DNA of 6,114 nt from JBIQLO01 sp044464175 (lineage in GTDB: Bacteria; Planctomycetota; Phycisphaerae; Tepidisphaerales; Tepidisphaeraceae): positions 1-6,114 of the forward strand of contig JBIQLO010000226.1 in the NCBI GenBank assembly GCA_044464175.1. Reading direction: 5' to 3'. Each line of letters opens with the position of its first letter. Position 1 is the stretch's first letter. The position numbers and the translations under genes are program-made. Shown here piece after piece: positions 1-5,714 of this stretch. The notes under the pieces are model-generated. The model worked only from the letters and a program-made list of their open reading frames with translations. It did no database searches and was not told where the DNA came from.

Positions 1-2338
1 AGCCGTGGTCCATATTTTCGCAAAGCGGCCCGATGTGGCAGGTCCCGTCCAGATAAACCCCGTCATCTCCGTATTCCTTCAACCGTTCGGCCAGACTGTG
101 GACGTAGGCATCCTGCAGCGCGTCGCTCTGGGGGCACATGAAGACGCATCCCTGGGAATTGGCGTCATACGCCACGCCCACCGGCCCGGGGCGCGGCGAG
201 CCGGGCGGGGCGGTCGATTCGACATACTGCTTCATCGGACGATTGGCCATATCCAGGCCGTAAATGTCGAACTCCGGCACGACCACCGGGACGCGCTGGT
301 GGATCAGATAGGGGTGAACCTTCATTCCCACCTTGTGCGCCGCCGCGATCATGCGATGCTGCGCGTCGATGAATTTTTGATGCACAGGCATCGGCCACGG
401 CCAGATATCGGAGACATTGGTGTACAGATTGCGGATGCCGATTTTTTTGTAATACTCCAACGCCGGCTCGCCGTGAACCTTTCGATCGGGCAGGTCCAGA
501 TCACCCCCCTGCGGCTCATCCAGGGCATTGCGCCAATACCAGGCATCATGCACCAGCGGTTTGACGGGCGTGGCCAGCAGCGCGAACTTGTAATGCAGCG
601 ACTGCCCGGCCTTCAACTGCGTCGGCTGATCCACGAAGTTGGCGCGGAAAAGGGTCGTCTTCCCATCCGGCAGAATCTGGATCGCCTTTTGCGGATCGGC
701 GTTGTGCCAATACTGGTTGCTCTCGGCCTGCCAGGTGAGGCCAAGGTCATCGTTCCCCAGAAAGATGTTGGGACTGAAGAGAAATGACAGTTTCCCATTC
801 ACCGCCCCGCTGTACCACTCGGTGTACAGGTCCTTGCTCCCCGGCGTTTCCGGCAGCACGCGGTCGCCGTAACAAAGCGTTGCGTATTGCGATTTCAGCG
901 GGATATCGAGCTTCAGCTGATCCAGCTTCAAATCCCGGTTTGCCTTTACCTGGCAATCATAGATTGTATAGCCGTCATACTCGGTATTGGCCGAGATCGT
1001 TAAGCTCGCGCCGTTGGCATCATAGGACTGCTCGACCGTGGCGGACGTTTGCGAGGACTGGGCAAGAGAGACTTTGCCGTTTTGCCACTGAATCGCCGTC
1101 CCGTCGATCTGCCCATCCAGACTGATCGAAGCCGCCAGGATCGCCTGATTCTTCGTTTTAATCTCTGTCAAAAACGGCGTCGGCCCGAATTGATACTCCC
1201 TTCCCCAGATGCCGATCTGAACCGAATGATTGCCCGCCCCGGCCTGAACCGGCGTCCAGGGCGCCAGCACCTTGTCGGAAAACCCATCCCTGGTGTGAAT
1301 CCAATCCGGTTTGTCCAGCTTCAGTGTCCGGTCCACTTCCACATCCGATCCGACGATCCGGGCAACCGCCTTGACGGATTGGCCGTTCATCGCCTGGGTC
1401 AGCACAAAATTGGCAACGGCGACGTATCGACCCGAGCCGTTCATGGAGGCATCGGCCAGTTTCACCGTCTGGGATGCCTCATCCCCCAACGAAATCTTCA
1501 CTTCCCGCCCCGCATCGTTGGCTCCCTGGCAACTCACGCGGACCGCCACGATATTCTTGTACCAATTCGGTTCGATCGACACCTCCCGTGCAATCGCCGG
1601 CGCGGCGGGCTGATCCTCCGCGTCAGCCGCGATTTCCTGAGGCGTCAGTGCCCGGCGGTACAGCCGGAATTCGCTCAATTCCATCGGGAGCGTCGTGCCC
1701 ACGGCGTTGCTGCCGATCGTCTTGATGTTTTGATGGGCGCCGGCCACGCCCGGAAAGGGCATATAGGCGTCGCGGACAAGCTTGCCGTCGCGATAGAACC
1801 GGCAGCGCGGATATTCGACGACAATGGCTACATGCCCCCACTGCTCGCCCAGGAGGTTGTGGTCCACCGGCAGCACCATCATTTCCCGCGGGTCTTCCCG
1901 GTTCGTGTAATAAAACGCCAGGGTGGTGTAATAACTCTCGGCCAGTTGGAATCCCCGGATCCCCTGGAAAATCCGCCCCAGCTTCAACTGGTCGATCGGC
2001 GTGGTCTGGCGAACCCACATCTCCATCGTCATGTCCCCGTCGACGCGCACGGCGTCCCCCTTGCCGCAGTCGATGTAGGAGGATTTGTCCAGCCGCAGCA
2101 CGCCTTTGCGCCCGTTCGACTGGGCCACCCATTTGGCGTTGACGATCTTTCCGTCGTTGCCGCGTCCGGAGAGATCCGTGGCCGTGTTCCCGGGATCTTT
2201 GTCGAATTTATAGTGAAAGACCAGTGAAGGGTCCGGCACGGCGGCATGAGCGGCGATGGAGGATAGGTTCAATGCAAACAGCGAATAAACAATCAGTGCC
2301 GTCGCCCCACCATTGTGGGCAGCCTCGATGTTAATCAT
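1..2338 (-). CDS. Exported LamG-domain protein with DUF6067/GH123-like glycosidase-type region (C-terminus cut by window edge)
   Basis: The reading frame stays open for 779 codons from the ATG at 2338 to the left edge, so the C-terminus is missing. Residues 1-33 look like a signal peptide (hydrophobic 13-30, A-H-A-A before VPDPS), but the n-region has no Lys or Arg. Residues 40-238 read as a LamG/concanavalin-like domain: FHYKFD at 41-46, DLSGRGNDG at 55-63, MEMWVR at 105-110, FYRDGKLV at 181-188, and the closing ELSEFRLYRRAL at 220-231. From about 345 it resembles the DUF6067 (GH123-like) family: LAPWTPV at 358-364, WGREYQFG at 378-385, FLGNDDLGLTWQAES at 526-540. A TIM-barrel-like part follows (WYWRN at 600-604, VYLDGT at 761-766). 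The likely role is binding and cleaving an extracellular polysaccharide; this rests on family resemblance and the substrate is unknown. The start is set by AAGGA (2346-2350), 7 bp upstream. An in-frame GTG at 2365 is less likely. It is the last visible gene of the minus-strand operon. Confidence 0.85.
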   Translation of the reverse strand, partial: MINIEAAHNGGATALIVYSLFALNLSSIAAHAAVPDPSLVFHYKFDKDPGNTATDLSGRGNDGKIVNAKWVAQSNGRKGVLRLDKSSYIDCGKGDAVRVDGDMTMEMWVRQTTPIDQLKLGRIFQGIRGFQLAESYYTTLAFYYTNREDPREMMVLPVDHNLLGEQWGHVAIVVEYPRCRFYRDGKLVRDAYMPFPGVAGAHQNIKTIGSNAVGTTLPMELSEFRLYRRALTPQEIAADAEDQPAAPAIAREVSIEPNWYKNIVAVRVSCQGANDAGREVKISLGDEASQTVKLADASMNGSGRYVAVANFVLTQAMNGQSVKAVARIVGSDVEVDRTLKLDKPDWIHTRDGFSDKVLAPWTPVQAGAGNHSVQIGIWGREYQFGPTPFLTEIKTKNQAILAASISLDGQIDGTAIQWQNGKVSLAQSSQTSATVEQSYDANGASLTISANTEYDGYTIYDCQVKANRDLKLDQLKLDIPLKSQYATLCYGDRVLPETPGSKDLYTEWYSGAVNGKLSFLFSPNIFLGNDDLGLTWQAESNQYWHNADPQKAIQILPDGKTTLFRANFVDQPTQLKAGQSLHYKFALLATPVKPLVHDAWYWRNALDEPQGGDLDLPDRKVHGEPALEYYKKIGIRNLYTNVSDIWPWPMPVHQKFIDAQHRMIAAAHKVGMKVHPYLIHQRVPVVVPEFDIYGLDMANRPMKQYVESTAPPGSPRPGPVGVAYDANSQGCVFMCPQSDALQDAYVHSLAERLKEYGDDGVYLDGTCHIGPLCENMDHG

Positions 2339-2384
2339 CTCATTTTCCTTTTCGGAGCCGATCACAAGCAGTGCGGGCCGCGCA

Positions 2385-3128
2385 TCAGAAGCTCCACACG
2401 CCAAAGTGTCCCACGTGCATGAAATCTTCAGTGACGTAATAAACGCCCGGATAGGAGCCGAGGCCAACTTCCTGAAAAGTCATCCCGCGCACACTGCCGT
2501 CGGCGAAGAGGGCGTTGGCCATTTTGTTGTGCCGCAGATGGACGGCGCGGTTGGAATCGCCGTTGTAAACATAGTAGGACTGGGGATACGTATTTGCCGT
2601 ATTGACCCGGTAGGTGCTGTCAATGATCAGCCACACCTCTGATGCGTTACGTATGCGCTTCAGCATAACGTGGTCCGTGGAGTTGGTTCCCACGAAATCA
2701 TAAATCGGCACCTTGTATCCTGCCGGATACCCGCCGGTCGTCCGCTTCCAGTAGAGCGCCATGCCATAGGTCACTGTATATCCGCCATTGGGCTTGGTCG
2801 CGTCGAATTTCTCGGGCGGAAATGACGGGCAAATCAAAGCATTGGTCCGGGCCGGCAGATAGCGCAGGTCGGCGAGCGTCTGTCCCCATGGCCTGTTGAG
2901 CGTGGGATTGTCGTACTTGGGATCGTAATACAGCGGCAGACAACTGTGGTTCTCGTTGGCGTACATCATCAGCGCCAGCCCCACCTGCCGCAGATTGCTC
3001 ATGCACTGCACATTCTTGGCCGCGGCGCGGGCCTTGTTCAAGGCGGGCAGCAGCATTGCGATCAGAACGCTGATGATCCCTATGACGACCAGCAGTTCAA
3101 CCAGGGTAAACGCGGTTGTCTTTTTCAT
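2385..3128 (-). CDS. Pseudopilin-like protein: prepilin-type N-terminal cleavage/methylation domain, H-X9-DG motif
   Basis: This 247-residue protein begins MKKTTAFTLVELL, a type IV prepilin/type II secretion pseudopilin leader. Cleavage is expected between Ala6 and Phe7, so Glu11 becomes the conserved Glu5 of the mature protein. Ala stands at -1 where Gly is usual; this is common in planctomycete-type homologues. The hydrophobic helix covers about 9-30, followed by the typical CMSNLRQVGLALMMYANEN stretch at 42-60. Near the C-terminus His200 is followed by nine residues and Asp210-Gly211, the 'prepilin processing-associated H-X9-DG' signature (LFADGSVRG). Such proteins are abundant in Planctomycetota, Lentisphaerota and Verrucomicrobiota. 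They probably sit in the cytoplasmic membrane or a pilus/secretion-like fibre, but their function is largely unknown. The ATG at 3128 is preferred over the in-frame GTG at 3140, which overlaps the GGAGG ribosome-binding site. The gene overlaps the end of the cupin gene by 32 bp and lies 46 bp before the LamG gene. Confidence 0.93.
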   Translation of the reverse strand: MKKTTAFTLVELLVVIGIISVLIAMLLPALNKARAAAKNVQCMSNLRQVGLALMMYANENHSCLPLYYDPKYDNPTLNRPWGQTLADLRYLPARTNALICPSFPPEKFDATKPNGGYTVTYGMALYWKRTTGGYPAGYKVPIYDFVGTNSTDHVMLKRIRNASEVWLIIDSTYRVNTANTYPQSYYVYNGDSNRAVHLRHNKMANALFADGSVRGMTFQEVGLGSYPGVYYVTEDFMHVGHFGVWSF

Positions 3129-3507
3129 GGCTGCCTCCACAATGGTCCGCGGGGCGGACTAACGGATTATTCCGTCTCACCCGCCGCCCGCCGAAGCCGT
3201 CGATGGCCCGGTAGTCGGGGGAATACATTCCTTCATGCTCGACGCCAGCGGGGATGAAGCATTCCTGGCCGGGACCAAATTCGACCGCCCGGCCACCGAT
3301 TTTGCCCCGAAATGTCCCCTGCACCACGATGCAGTATTCGTCAAAATCATGCGTATGCGGCGGCGAGGCCCCTCCGTCGGCGCTCTGCCAGAACACGACC
3401 TGAGACCCGTCGGCGCCCTCGTAAACATATCCTTTGATGCCGCCGGCCTGCTCATCGGACAGGACCGCGTTAGCGGGATTGCGAAGAAATTCAGGAAAGT
3501 CGGCCAT
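3097..3507 (-). CDS. Small single-domain cupin protein
   Basis: This 136-residue soluble protein begins MADFPEFL. Cupin motif 1 is complete: His51-x-His53-x3-Glu57-x6-Gly64 (HTHDFDEYCIVVQG), giving the usual metal ligands. Motif 2 is Gly80-x5-Pro86-Ala-Gly88-x2-His91; the final Asn of the consensus is replaced by Tyr95. A divalent metal in a beta-barrel is therefore expected. The reaction is unknown; small cupins near sugar genes often handle sugar acids or bind ligands, but no motif here identifies the substrate. The fold appears to end near FGGRRVRR (105-112), where family members of this type usually stop. Here about 24 more residues run on and overlap the next gene by 32 bp. The ATG at 3507 has GAGGA 8 bp upstream (3516-3520) and follows the PEP-CTERM stop codon by 1 bp, suggesting translational coupling. 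An alternative ATG at 3516 has this motif almost on top of it and would add MNE. Confidence 0.88.
   Translation of the reverse strand: MADFPEFLRNPANAVLSDEQAGGIKGYVYEGADGSQVVFWQSADGGASPPHTHDFDEYCIVVQGTFRGKIGGRAVEFGPGQECFIPAGVEHEGMYSPDYRAIDGFGGRRVRRNNPLVRPADHCGGSHEKDNRVYPG
3134..3138 (-). promoter_or_regulatory. Ribosome-binding site of the pseudopilin gene
   Basis: GGAGG on the minus strand lies 5 bp before the ATG at 3128. It lies inside the cupin coding region, so the pseudopilin has its own initiation signal within the upstream gene. It rules against the GTG at 3140, which would put this motif inside the coding sequence. Confidence 0.75.
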
Positions 3508-3508
3508 T

Positions 3509-4297
3509 TCATTCATCCTCGAGCACAGGGCGTGTTTCAGCGCCCTGCTGTCTTCGCCGGCGAAGCAGCAGCAAGCCGCTGAACCCCAACAGCGACAGCG
3601 ACGCCGGTTCGGGAAGCGTTTCCAGGCGAACCCGGGCATAGTCGGCCGATCCCTCGGCGATGGCGTTACTCGCGCCCCAGTAAACGCGGTCCAGCGGACC
3701 GACATTGGCGACCGGCGATGCGCTGTGATCTACAAAGAGGCTCACCGTGCCGCTGGTGGGGTTGAATACCAGTTCATACAGGTGAAATCCGTCCGTTGCG
3801 GGCGTGAAGGCATTGGCGGTCGTGCTGTTCACATGAAGCGTCGGCAAATTGCTTCCCGCGCCCGAACTGCTGAAAATCAACGTGTAACGCCCCTTTGTAG
3901 TGACGGCGCCGTCGGGATATTGATATGGGTATTCCGCGTACGCCGAGTAATCGACACCGTTGGTGTGATTTACCCGGACATCGAGGTCGAGTTTCCAGCC
4001 GTCCGTACGGGCGTCCAATTCTTCCGTGTCGTCTGGGGTATATGTGCAATAGAGATAATTGTTGTTCGTATCCCTTTGCGGCACGGTGACATCCCGCGCG
4101 GCAGGCGGTCCGGCGTAGGCCTCGCCCAATGCCGCGCCCACCTTGCCCCATGTTGTCGAATTCGTTGAACTGACCGCCTCTGCAACCGGATCAACCGAAC
4201 CGGCATGCTCCGCGATCCCCGCCGCCGACGTCGAGGCGCACCCCAGCCCGGCCAGTCCCAGCCAAGCAATCAGCATTTTCCGCGCGTTCCGATTCAT
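3509..4297 (-). CDS. PEP-CTERM sorted secreted/surface protein
   Basis: This 262-residue protein has an N-terminal signal peptide: basic start MNRNARK, hydrophobic 8-19, small residues ASTSAAG at 21-27. Its C-terminus carries the PEP-CTERM sorting tripartite signal: Pro229-Glu230-Pro231, hydrophobic ASLSLLGFSGLLLL at 232-245, then Arg246-Arg249. Family knowledge says such proteins are processed by an exosortase and placed at the cell surface or in exopolysaccharide. The exosortase is not in this window. The middle (about 95-227), with GRYTLIFSS, FHLYELVFNP, VSLFVD and DYARVRLETLPEP, has the alternating beta pattern of a concanavalin/LamG-like fold, but I cannot assign a named domain. Thirteen residues follow the Arg cluster, longer than usual. 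GLGC at 17-20 is not a good lipobox. The start is well supported by GGAGG (4303-4307), 5 bp before the ATG. This is the first gene of the minus-strand operon. Confidence 0.92.
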   Translation of the reverse strand: MNRNARKMLIAWLGLAGLGCASTSAAGIAEHAGSVDPVAEAVSSTNSTTWGKVGAALGEAYAGPPAARDVTVPQRDTNNNYLYCTYTPDDTEELDARTDGWKLDLDVRVNHTNGVDYSAYAEYPYQYPDGAVTTKGRYTLIFSSSGAGSNLPTLHVNSTTANAFTPATDGFHLYELVFNPTSGTVSLFVDHSASPVANVGPLDRVYWGASNAIAEGSADYARVRLETLPEPASLSLLGFSGLLLLRRRRQQGAETRPVLEDE

Positions 4298-4340
4298 CCG
4301 ACCCTCCCGTTGATGGGAATTGGAATCGCCATGAATGGAC

Positions 4341-4369
4341 AGACTAGCGGAATCAAAAAATTATGTCAA
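4341..4369 (-). promoter_or_regulatory. Candidate sigma-70-type promoter for the PEP-CTERM operon
   Basis: On the minus strand a perfect TTGACA -35 (4369-4364) is followed by a 17-bp spacer and TAGTCT as -10 (4346-4341), only 3 of 6 consensus bases. Transcription would start near 4334, giving a leader of about 37 nt with a GGAGG ribosome site. An overlapping alternative pairs GTGAAA (4387-4382), a 16-bp spacer and CATAAT (4365-4360), with a better -10 and a worse -35. One of the two is likely used; the sequence does not decide which. Confidence 0.45.
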
Positions 4370-4380
4370 TATATTTTTAT
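4361..4380 (+). repeat. 20-bp near-repeat, copy A, over the minus-strand promoter
   Basis: The 20-mer here matches the one at 4532-4551 at 15 of 20 positions; the shared core is TTAT-2-CAAT-1-TATTT-2-AT. The -35 of the minus-strand promoter occupies bases 4-9 of the motif. AT richness raises the chance of coincidence, but the matching placement over both -35 hexamers suggests a shared operator. Confidence 0.4.
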
Positions 4381-4531
4381 TTTTCACCTCTGTGACCCAG
4401 CGCTCCCGCCCCCTTGAACCATTCTGAACATCAATTTGCCTCTTACAAGGATAAAATAGCCGCCCCCAGCTGGGATCGCCGCCTGCCCGGCGTCGCTGTG
4501 TGAAAAAATCCGCCCCTCCAACTGCTTTTTA

Positions 4532-4551
4532 TTATTGCAATTTATTTCAAT
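4532..4551 (+). repeat. 20-bp near-repeat, copy B, over the regulator promoter
   Basis: This is the second copy of the motif at 4361-4380, in the same orientation. The regulator's -35 (TTGCAA) again occupies bases 4-9. Copy B also contains an imperfect dyad, TATTG and CAATA separated by 10 bp (4533-4552), the usual form of a site for a dimeric wHTH or LacI-type protein. Copy A lacks this dyad. Confidence 0.4.
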
Positions 4552-4562
4552 AGCTGTATAAT
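4535..4562 (+). promoter_or_regulatory. Sigma-70-type promoter of the regulator gene, probably giving a leaderless mRNA
   Basis: TTGCAA (4535-4540, 4 of 6 consensus bases), a 16-bp spacer and a perfect TATAAT (4557-4562) form a convincing promoter. Transcription would start about 6-8 bp after the -10, that is at 4568-4570, exactly on the regulator ATG at 4569. No Shine-Dalgarno sequence precedes this ATG. Confidence 0.65.
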
Positions 4563-4568
4563 CTCGTC

Positions 4569-5672
4569 ATGCCTGCCGCCCCGCCCATCCGCCGCCCGCC
4601 CGCCTCCAATCGCGTGCTGGAGTCGGCCCAGAAGCTCCATCGCCATATTCGCGCCCGGGGCCTCAAGCCGGGCGACCGCTACCTATCGGCTCAAGAGGCG
4701 GGAAAGCTGGTCGGCGAAAGCGTCATGACCGTCCAACGCGCGATGGCGCTCTTGGCCAAGCAGAAAATTCTTGAGCGACGCCCCAGGGCGGGCACGTTCG
4801 TCGGCGAGGCGGCCGTCGATCGCCCGGTCCTGTCGAACATCCACTTTCTCGTGCCGGAGCAGTTCATCACCGAACAGGGGGCACATGAGGGGTACTGGAG
4901 CCAGATTCAGGGCATCCGGTCGGTGCTGCCCAACATTTCGGTGCAGTTCAATTTCATTCCCCGTCAGGACATGACCTTCACGCAGCAGGTGATCGAACAG
5001 GCCACCGCCACGGGAAACCTGCTAGGCGTGGTGCTGGTGCTCCCCTCACGGGCAATGCGAGCGTGGTTTAACCAATCGGGCATCCCGACGGTGGTCGCCG
5101 GAGGCGTGGAGCCGGACCTGACGAATCTCTGCTGGATCAACTGGGACCAGGAGCAGATCGGGCGCCTGCTGGCGACGTGGCTGCTGCAGCGCGGGCATCG
5201 CCGGCTGGCGACGGTCATGCGCGACGTCTGGTCGATCGGCGAACACATGCTGCACGACGGCATCGGCGAGGTGATGAGCGAAGCGGGGCTGCCGGCCAAC
5301 GCCCTGCTCGTGCGCAGCGCCCCGCCCGACAGCGCCGCCATCATCGAGTTGGCGCGCGGGTTGCTTGAGCAAGTCGCCCCCCCCACCGGCTTCATCTGTC
5401 GCACGGAACTTCAGGCCGACAGAATCAGCCAGGTGGTAACCGAGCTGGGCATGGAGGAGCAGGTGGATGTGACGCTCTGCAACGCGCCGGGAGCGGCACA
5501 GGCGCCCAGGTACACGAGCATCGTCCCGACTATGGAGGCGGTGGAGCAAGGGCGGATCATCGGCGCCATGTTCAAGAGCCTGACCGAGGGCCGCCCGCCC
5601 GAGCCGCGCGGGCGGAATGTGGCCGTGAAGCTGTGTCCAATGGAAGAAGCGCATTTGCGGACCCCGGGTTGA
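4569..5672 (+). CDS. GntR-type winged-helix regulator with LacI/GalR-type ligand-binding domain
   Basis: This 367-residue protein is a cytosolic transcription factor. After a proline-rich start (2-11), residues 14-80 form a GntR-type winged helix: GLKPGDRYLSAQEAGKLVG at 31-49, recognition-helix region SVMTVQRAMALL at 51-62, wing RPRAGTFVGE at 71-80. Residues about 88-350 read as a periplasmic-binding-like LacI/GalR sensor: GIPTVVAGG at 171-179, INWDQEQIGRLLATWLLQRGHRRLA at 190-214, and the late TSIVPTMEAVEQGRIIGAM at 316-334. This architecture matches AraR-like regulators, which bind as dimers and respond to sugars or sugar-derived ligands. The ligand here is unknown. Divergent orientation and the candidate operators suggest it controls both its own unit and the PEP-CTERM operon. 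The ATG at 4569 lacks a Shine-Dalgarno and coincides with the predicted transcription start. A GTG at 4614 (codon 16) is a possible alternative but also has no ribosome site. Confidence 0.9.
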   Translation: MPAAPPIRRPPASNRVLESAQKLHRHIRARGLKPGDRYLSAQEAGKLVGESVMTVQRAMALLAKQKILERRPRAGTFVGEAAVDRPVLSNIHFLVPEQFITEQGAHEGYWSQIQGIRSVLPNISVQFNFIPRQDMTFTQQVIEQATATGNLLGVVLVLPSRAMRAWFNQSGIPTVVAGGVEPDLTNLCWINWDQEQIGRLLATWLLQRGHRRLATVMRDVWSIGEHMLHDGIGEVMSEAGLPANALLVRSAPPDSAAIIELARGLLEQVAPPTGFICRTELQADRISQVVTELGMEEQVDVTLCNAPGAAQAPRYTSIVPTMEAVEQGRIIGAMFKSLTEGRPPEPRGRNVAVKLCPMEEAHLRTPG

Positions 5673-5682
5673 CGGCAATGCC

Positions 5683-5700
5683 GGCATGCGCTCGCGTGCC
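5683..5700 (+). other. RNA hairpin between regulator and aldolase genes
   Basis: GGCATGCG (5683-5690) and CGCGTGCC (5693-5700) pair, with one G-U, into a GC-rich stem of about 7 bp with a 4-nt loop. It ends 4 bp before the aldolase ribosome site AAGGA (5705-5709). No T-run follows, so it is not an intrinsic terminator. It could affect mRNA stability or aldolase translation. An overlapping palindrome ATGCCGGCAT (5678-5687) would compete with it. Confidence 0.4.
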
Positions 5701-5714
5701 TCACAAGGAATGTT

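Larger units (their letters stand above)
4298..4568. other. Divergent intergenic control region
   Basis: These 271 bp separate the two divergent units. The two ends are AT-rich and hold the candidate promoters and the repeated 20-bp motif described separately. The middle (about 4395-4520) is GC-richer. It contains a 10-bp palindrome CCCAGCTGGG (4465-4474) and a short GC stem (CGCCG 4477-4481 with CGGCG 4488-4492, 6-nt loop). I see no open frame, RNA gene or terminator with a T-tract in it. The position next to a regulator gene makes it the natural place for that regulator to act. Confidence 0.7.

Noticed and set aside
1049..2227. A 392-codon plus-strand open frame, and a 260-codon one at 5-787
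   Set aside because: They lie antisense to the LamG/glycosidase gene, which has recognisable domains, a signal peptide and a ribosome site. The plus-strand products are Arg/His/Pro-rich with no recognisable domain, as expected for shadow frames in GC-rich DNA.
2339..2384. Possible separate promoter or terminator between pseudopilin and LamG genes
   Set aside because: The 46-bp gap shows only the AAGGA ribosome site; no hairpin with T-run and no recognisable -35/-10 pair.
3434..4168. A 244-codon plus-strand open frame opposite the PEP-CTERM and cupin genes
   Set aside because: The translation has no domain pattern, and both opposite-strand genes have clear motifs and ribosome sites.
4238..4297. 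Lipoprotein signal (GLGC at residues 17-20) in the PEP-CTERM protein
   Set aside because: The -3 position is Gly rather than Leu and -2 is Leu rather than a small residue, so it fails the lipobox. A normal signal peptidase I site near ASTSAAG fits better with PEP-CTERM sorting.
4384..4395. TCAC-N4-GTGA dyad as a CRP-like site
   Set aside because: The CRP/FNR pattern is TGTGA-N6-TCACA; here the half-sites are in the opposite order and the spacing differs.
4465..4492. CCCAGCTGGG palindrome and the neighbouring CGCCG/CGGCG stem as a transcription terminator or attachment site
   Set aside because: No T-run follows on either strand, no gene converges on it, and the stems are short. At most it is a minor protein site.
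4380..4507. Inverted 8-bp repeat TTTTTCAC (4380-4387) and GTGAAAAA (4500-4507), as a possible DNA-looping pair
   Set aside because: One exact 8-bp inverted match within about 270 bp is close to what chance gives, and both arms are homopolymer-rich.
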